54,777 bases of DNA from an uncultured Prevotellaceae bacterium. Lineage in GTDB: Bacteria; Bacteroidota; Bacteroidia; Bacteroidales; Bacteroidaceae. Position 1 is the first letter of the stretch. Each line of letters starts with the position of its first letter. Below are positions 54,219-54,777 of the stretch, one piece after another. The DNA lies in NCBI GenBank assembly GCA_900317635.1, contig ONHN01000019.1, forward strand, positions 1-54,777. The letters run 5' to 3'. The position numbers and the translations under genes were made by a program. Under the pieces are notes generated by a model that made no database searches, was not told the DNA's origin, and saw only the letters and a program-made list of their open reading frames with translations.

Positions 54219-54373
54219 TTGCTTAATGCTTAATGTTTAATGTTTCTTGAAACCACGAAAGACACAAAAGTAAGCAAATGAACACGAATACTTTTGCGCT
54301 TCAGCGGCTCTGCTCGGCTAATTGTTGCCGGCATTAGCCTTAATGTTTATTGTTTATTGTTTAATGTTTATTG
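54219..54373 (-). repeat. 3'-end-associated composite repeat, copy 4
   Basis: Contains the TTAATGTTTAATGTTTCTTG block, ACCACGAAAGACACAAAAG and AATGAACACGAATAC, then another run of TTTATTGTTTATTG. On the minus strand the repeat holds the stop codon of the methyltransferase gene (GAA CAA TAA). Confidence 0.75.
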
Positions 54374-54777
54374 TTCAGAGGGGGGGGGTGAGAGGGGCTG
54401 GCTTGTCAGCTCCCTATACATCGTGAAGAGGTGCGTTAGGATTTCGTCGTCGGTGGCGTTGGGGGGCAGACCGTAGGCGGCGAGGACGGCACGATCGTTG
54501 GCGGCGTGGGCGCGCCGCAGCTCGGGCGGCATCGTCAGCTCGTCGTAGAGGTCGGCCAGGGAGCTGTCGGAGTAGAGGGCGCGCGCGTCGAGGATGGCTT
54601 GCGCCGTGGCGGCGATGTCCCCTGGGAGCGCGGGCGCCTCGCCCGCATCCAACGTCATAGCTTTGGTCGGAACTTCACCGCTAACCTTCGCTGCTGACGC
54701 AGCGATTAGGGCGGGCGAGGCGCCCGCGCTCCCAGGAATGCCCGCGCTCCTATGGGGCCAGGGGAAGTTGTTATAGA
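54368..54777 (-). CDS. C-terminal end of an MmeI/type IIL-like DNA methyltransferase (partial)
   Basis: The frame is open from the window edge to the stop at 54368; only the last 135 or so residues are here. YNNFPWP at the edge, DIAATAQAILDARALYSDSS and LADLYDELTMPPELRRAHAA followed by NDRAVLAAYGL are the typical C-terminal sequence of large class I SAM-dependent methylases of the COG1002/MmeI restriction-modification type. Between YNNFPWP and AATAQAIL, where relatives have a short charged stretch (like TEEQKAKIE), there is instead a 40-residue Gly/Ala/Pro-rich segment encoded by two copies of the GC-rich REP-like repeat, in frame (GSAGASPA and GEAPALPG). Whether the enzyme still works is unknown. 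Confidence 0.75.
   Translation of the reverse strand, partial: YNNFPWPHRSAGIPGSAGASPALIAASAAKVSGEVPTKAMTLDAGEAPALPGDIAATAQAILDARALYSDSSLADLYDELTMPPELRRAHAANDRAVLAAYGLPPNATDDEILTHLFTMYRELTSQPLSPPPSEQ
54618..54750. repeat. GC-rich REP-like repeats inside the methyltransferase gene
   Basis: Two inverted copies of GGGAGCGCGGGCGCCTCGCC (54623-54650 and about 54708-54735) flank AGCTTTGG-type sequence and a shorter GCCCGCGCTCC copy. Same family as 12208-12270 and 48441-48645. Confidence 0.8.

Overview
The window reads as a chromosomal segment of a Bacteroidales bacterium, most likely Prevotellaceae-like. This is inferred from gene content: a carboxynorspermidine synthase / bcp / recA cluster, a GT3-type glycogen synthase beside an alpha-glucan phosphorylase, BspA-type leucine-rich surface proteins, DUF4421 and DUF5606 proteins, class III FBPase, and many promoters of the Bacteroidetes form TAnnTTTG. 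I could not run a search, so genus is not claimed.

Layout. 1-562: a 16-unit 22-bp tandem array downstream of recA. 563-6676 (minus strand): recA, bcp, a radical SAM protein, an exported 20-residue-repeat protein, carboxynorspermidine synthase and a DUF4421 protein, with a second 22-bp array. 6920-12164 is accessory: a small Bacteroidetes peptide, a BspA-like LRR protein, a HEPN-like protein split by a frameshift at a 7-A tract, a small unknown protein, a strongly structured non-coding RNA candidate with its own promoter and terminator, and a DUF4143 ATPase behind four 23-bp direct repeats. 12332-16952: glycogen phosphorylase and glycogen synthase. 17274-24643: an AraC regulator divergent from a five-gene TolC/HlyD/ABC efflux operon (YbhGFSR-like). 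24941-33801: a degenerate AAA ATPase, pyruvate:ferredoxin oxidoreductase, FBPase III and L-serine ammonia-lyase. 34521-44823: gyrA, two TPR proteins, a fusion of an M3 oligopeptidase with a dCMP deaminase, a CtpA-like S41 protease and 5-formyl-THF cyclo-ligase. 45021-49267: an M6 protease with LRRs, DUF5606 and one unknown. 49652-54150 (minus): a surface-polysaccharide cluster of two GT4, one GT2 and a Wzy-like polymerase. 54368-54777: the 3' end of a large MmeI/type IIL-like DNA methyltransferase that runs off the window.

The intergenic DNA is unusually full of repeats that fall into distinct families: 22-bp-period arrays of unrelated sequence at three loci; a MITE-like element with 20-bp terminal inverted repeats in three copies; a composite element placed in sense orientation at gene 3' ends that often supplies the stop codon; a second 3'-end hairpin element in the efflux region; GC-rich REP-like palindromes, one of which is inserted in frame in the methyltransferase; and GTATGTTGCG palindromes. 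The most interesting single locus is 9038-10521, where a structured RNA, a terminator and two small genes, one with a HEPN RNase motif, are arranged like an RNA-antitoxin module. That reading is inference.
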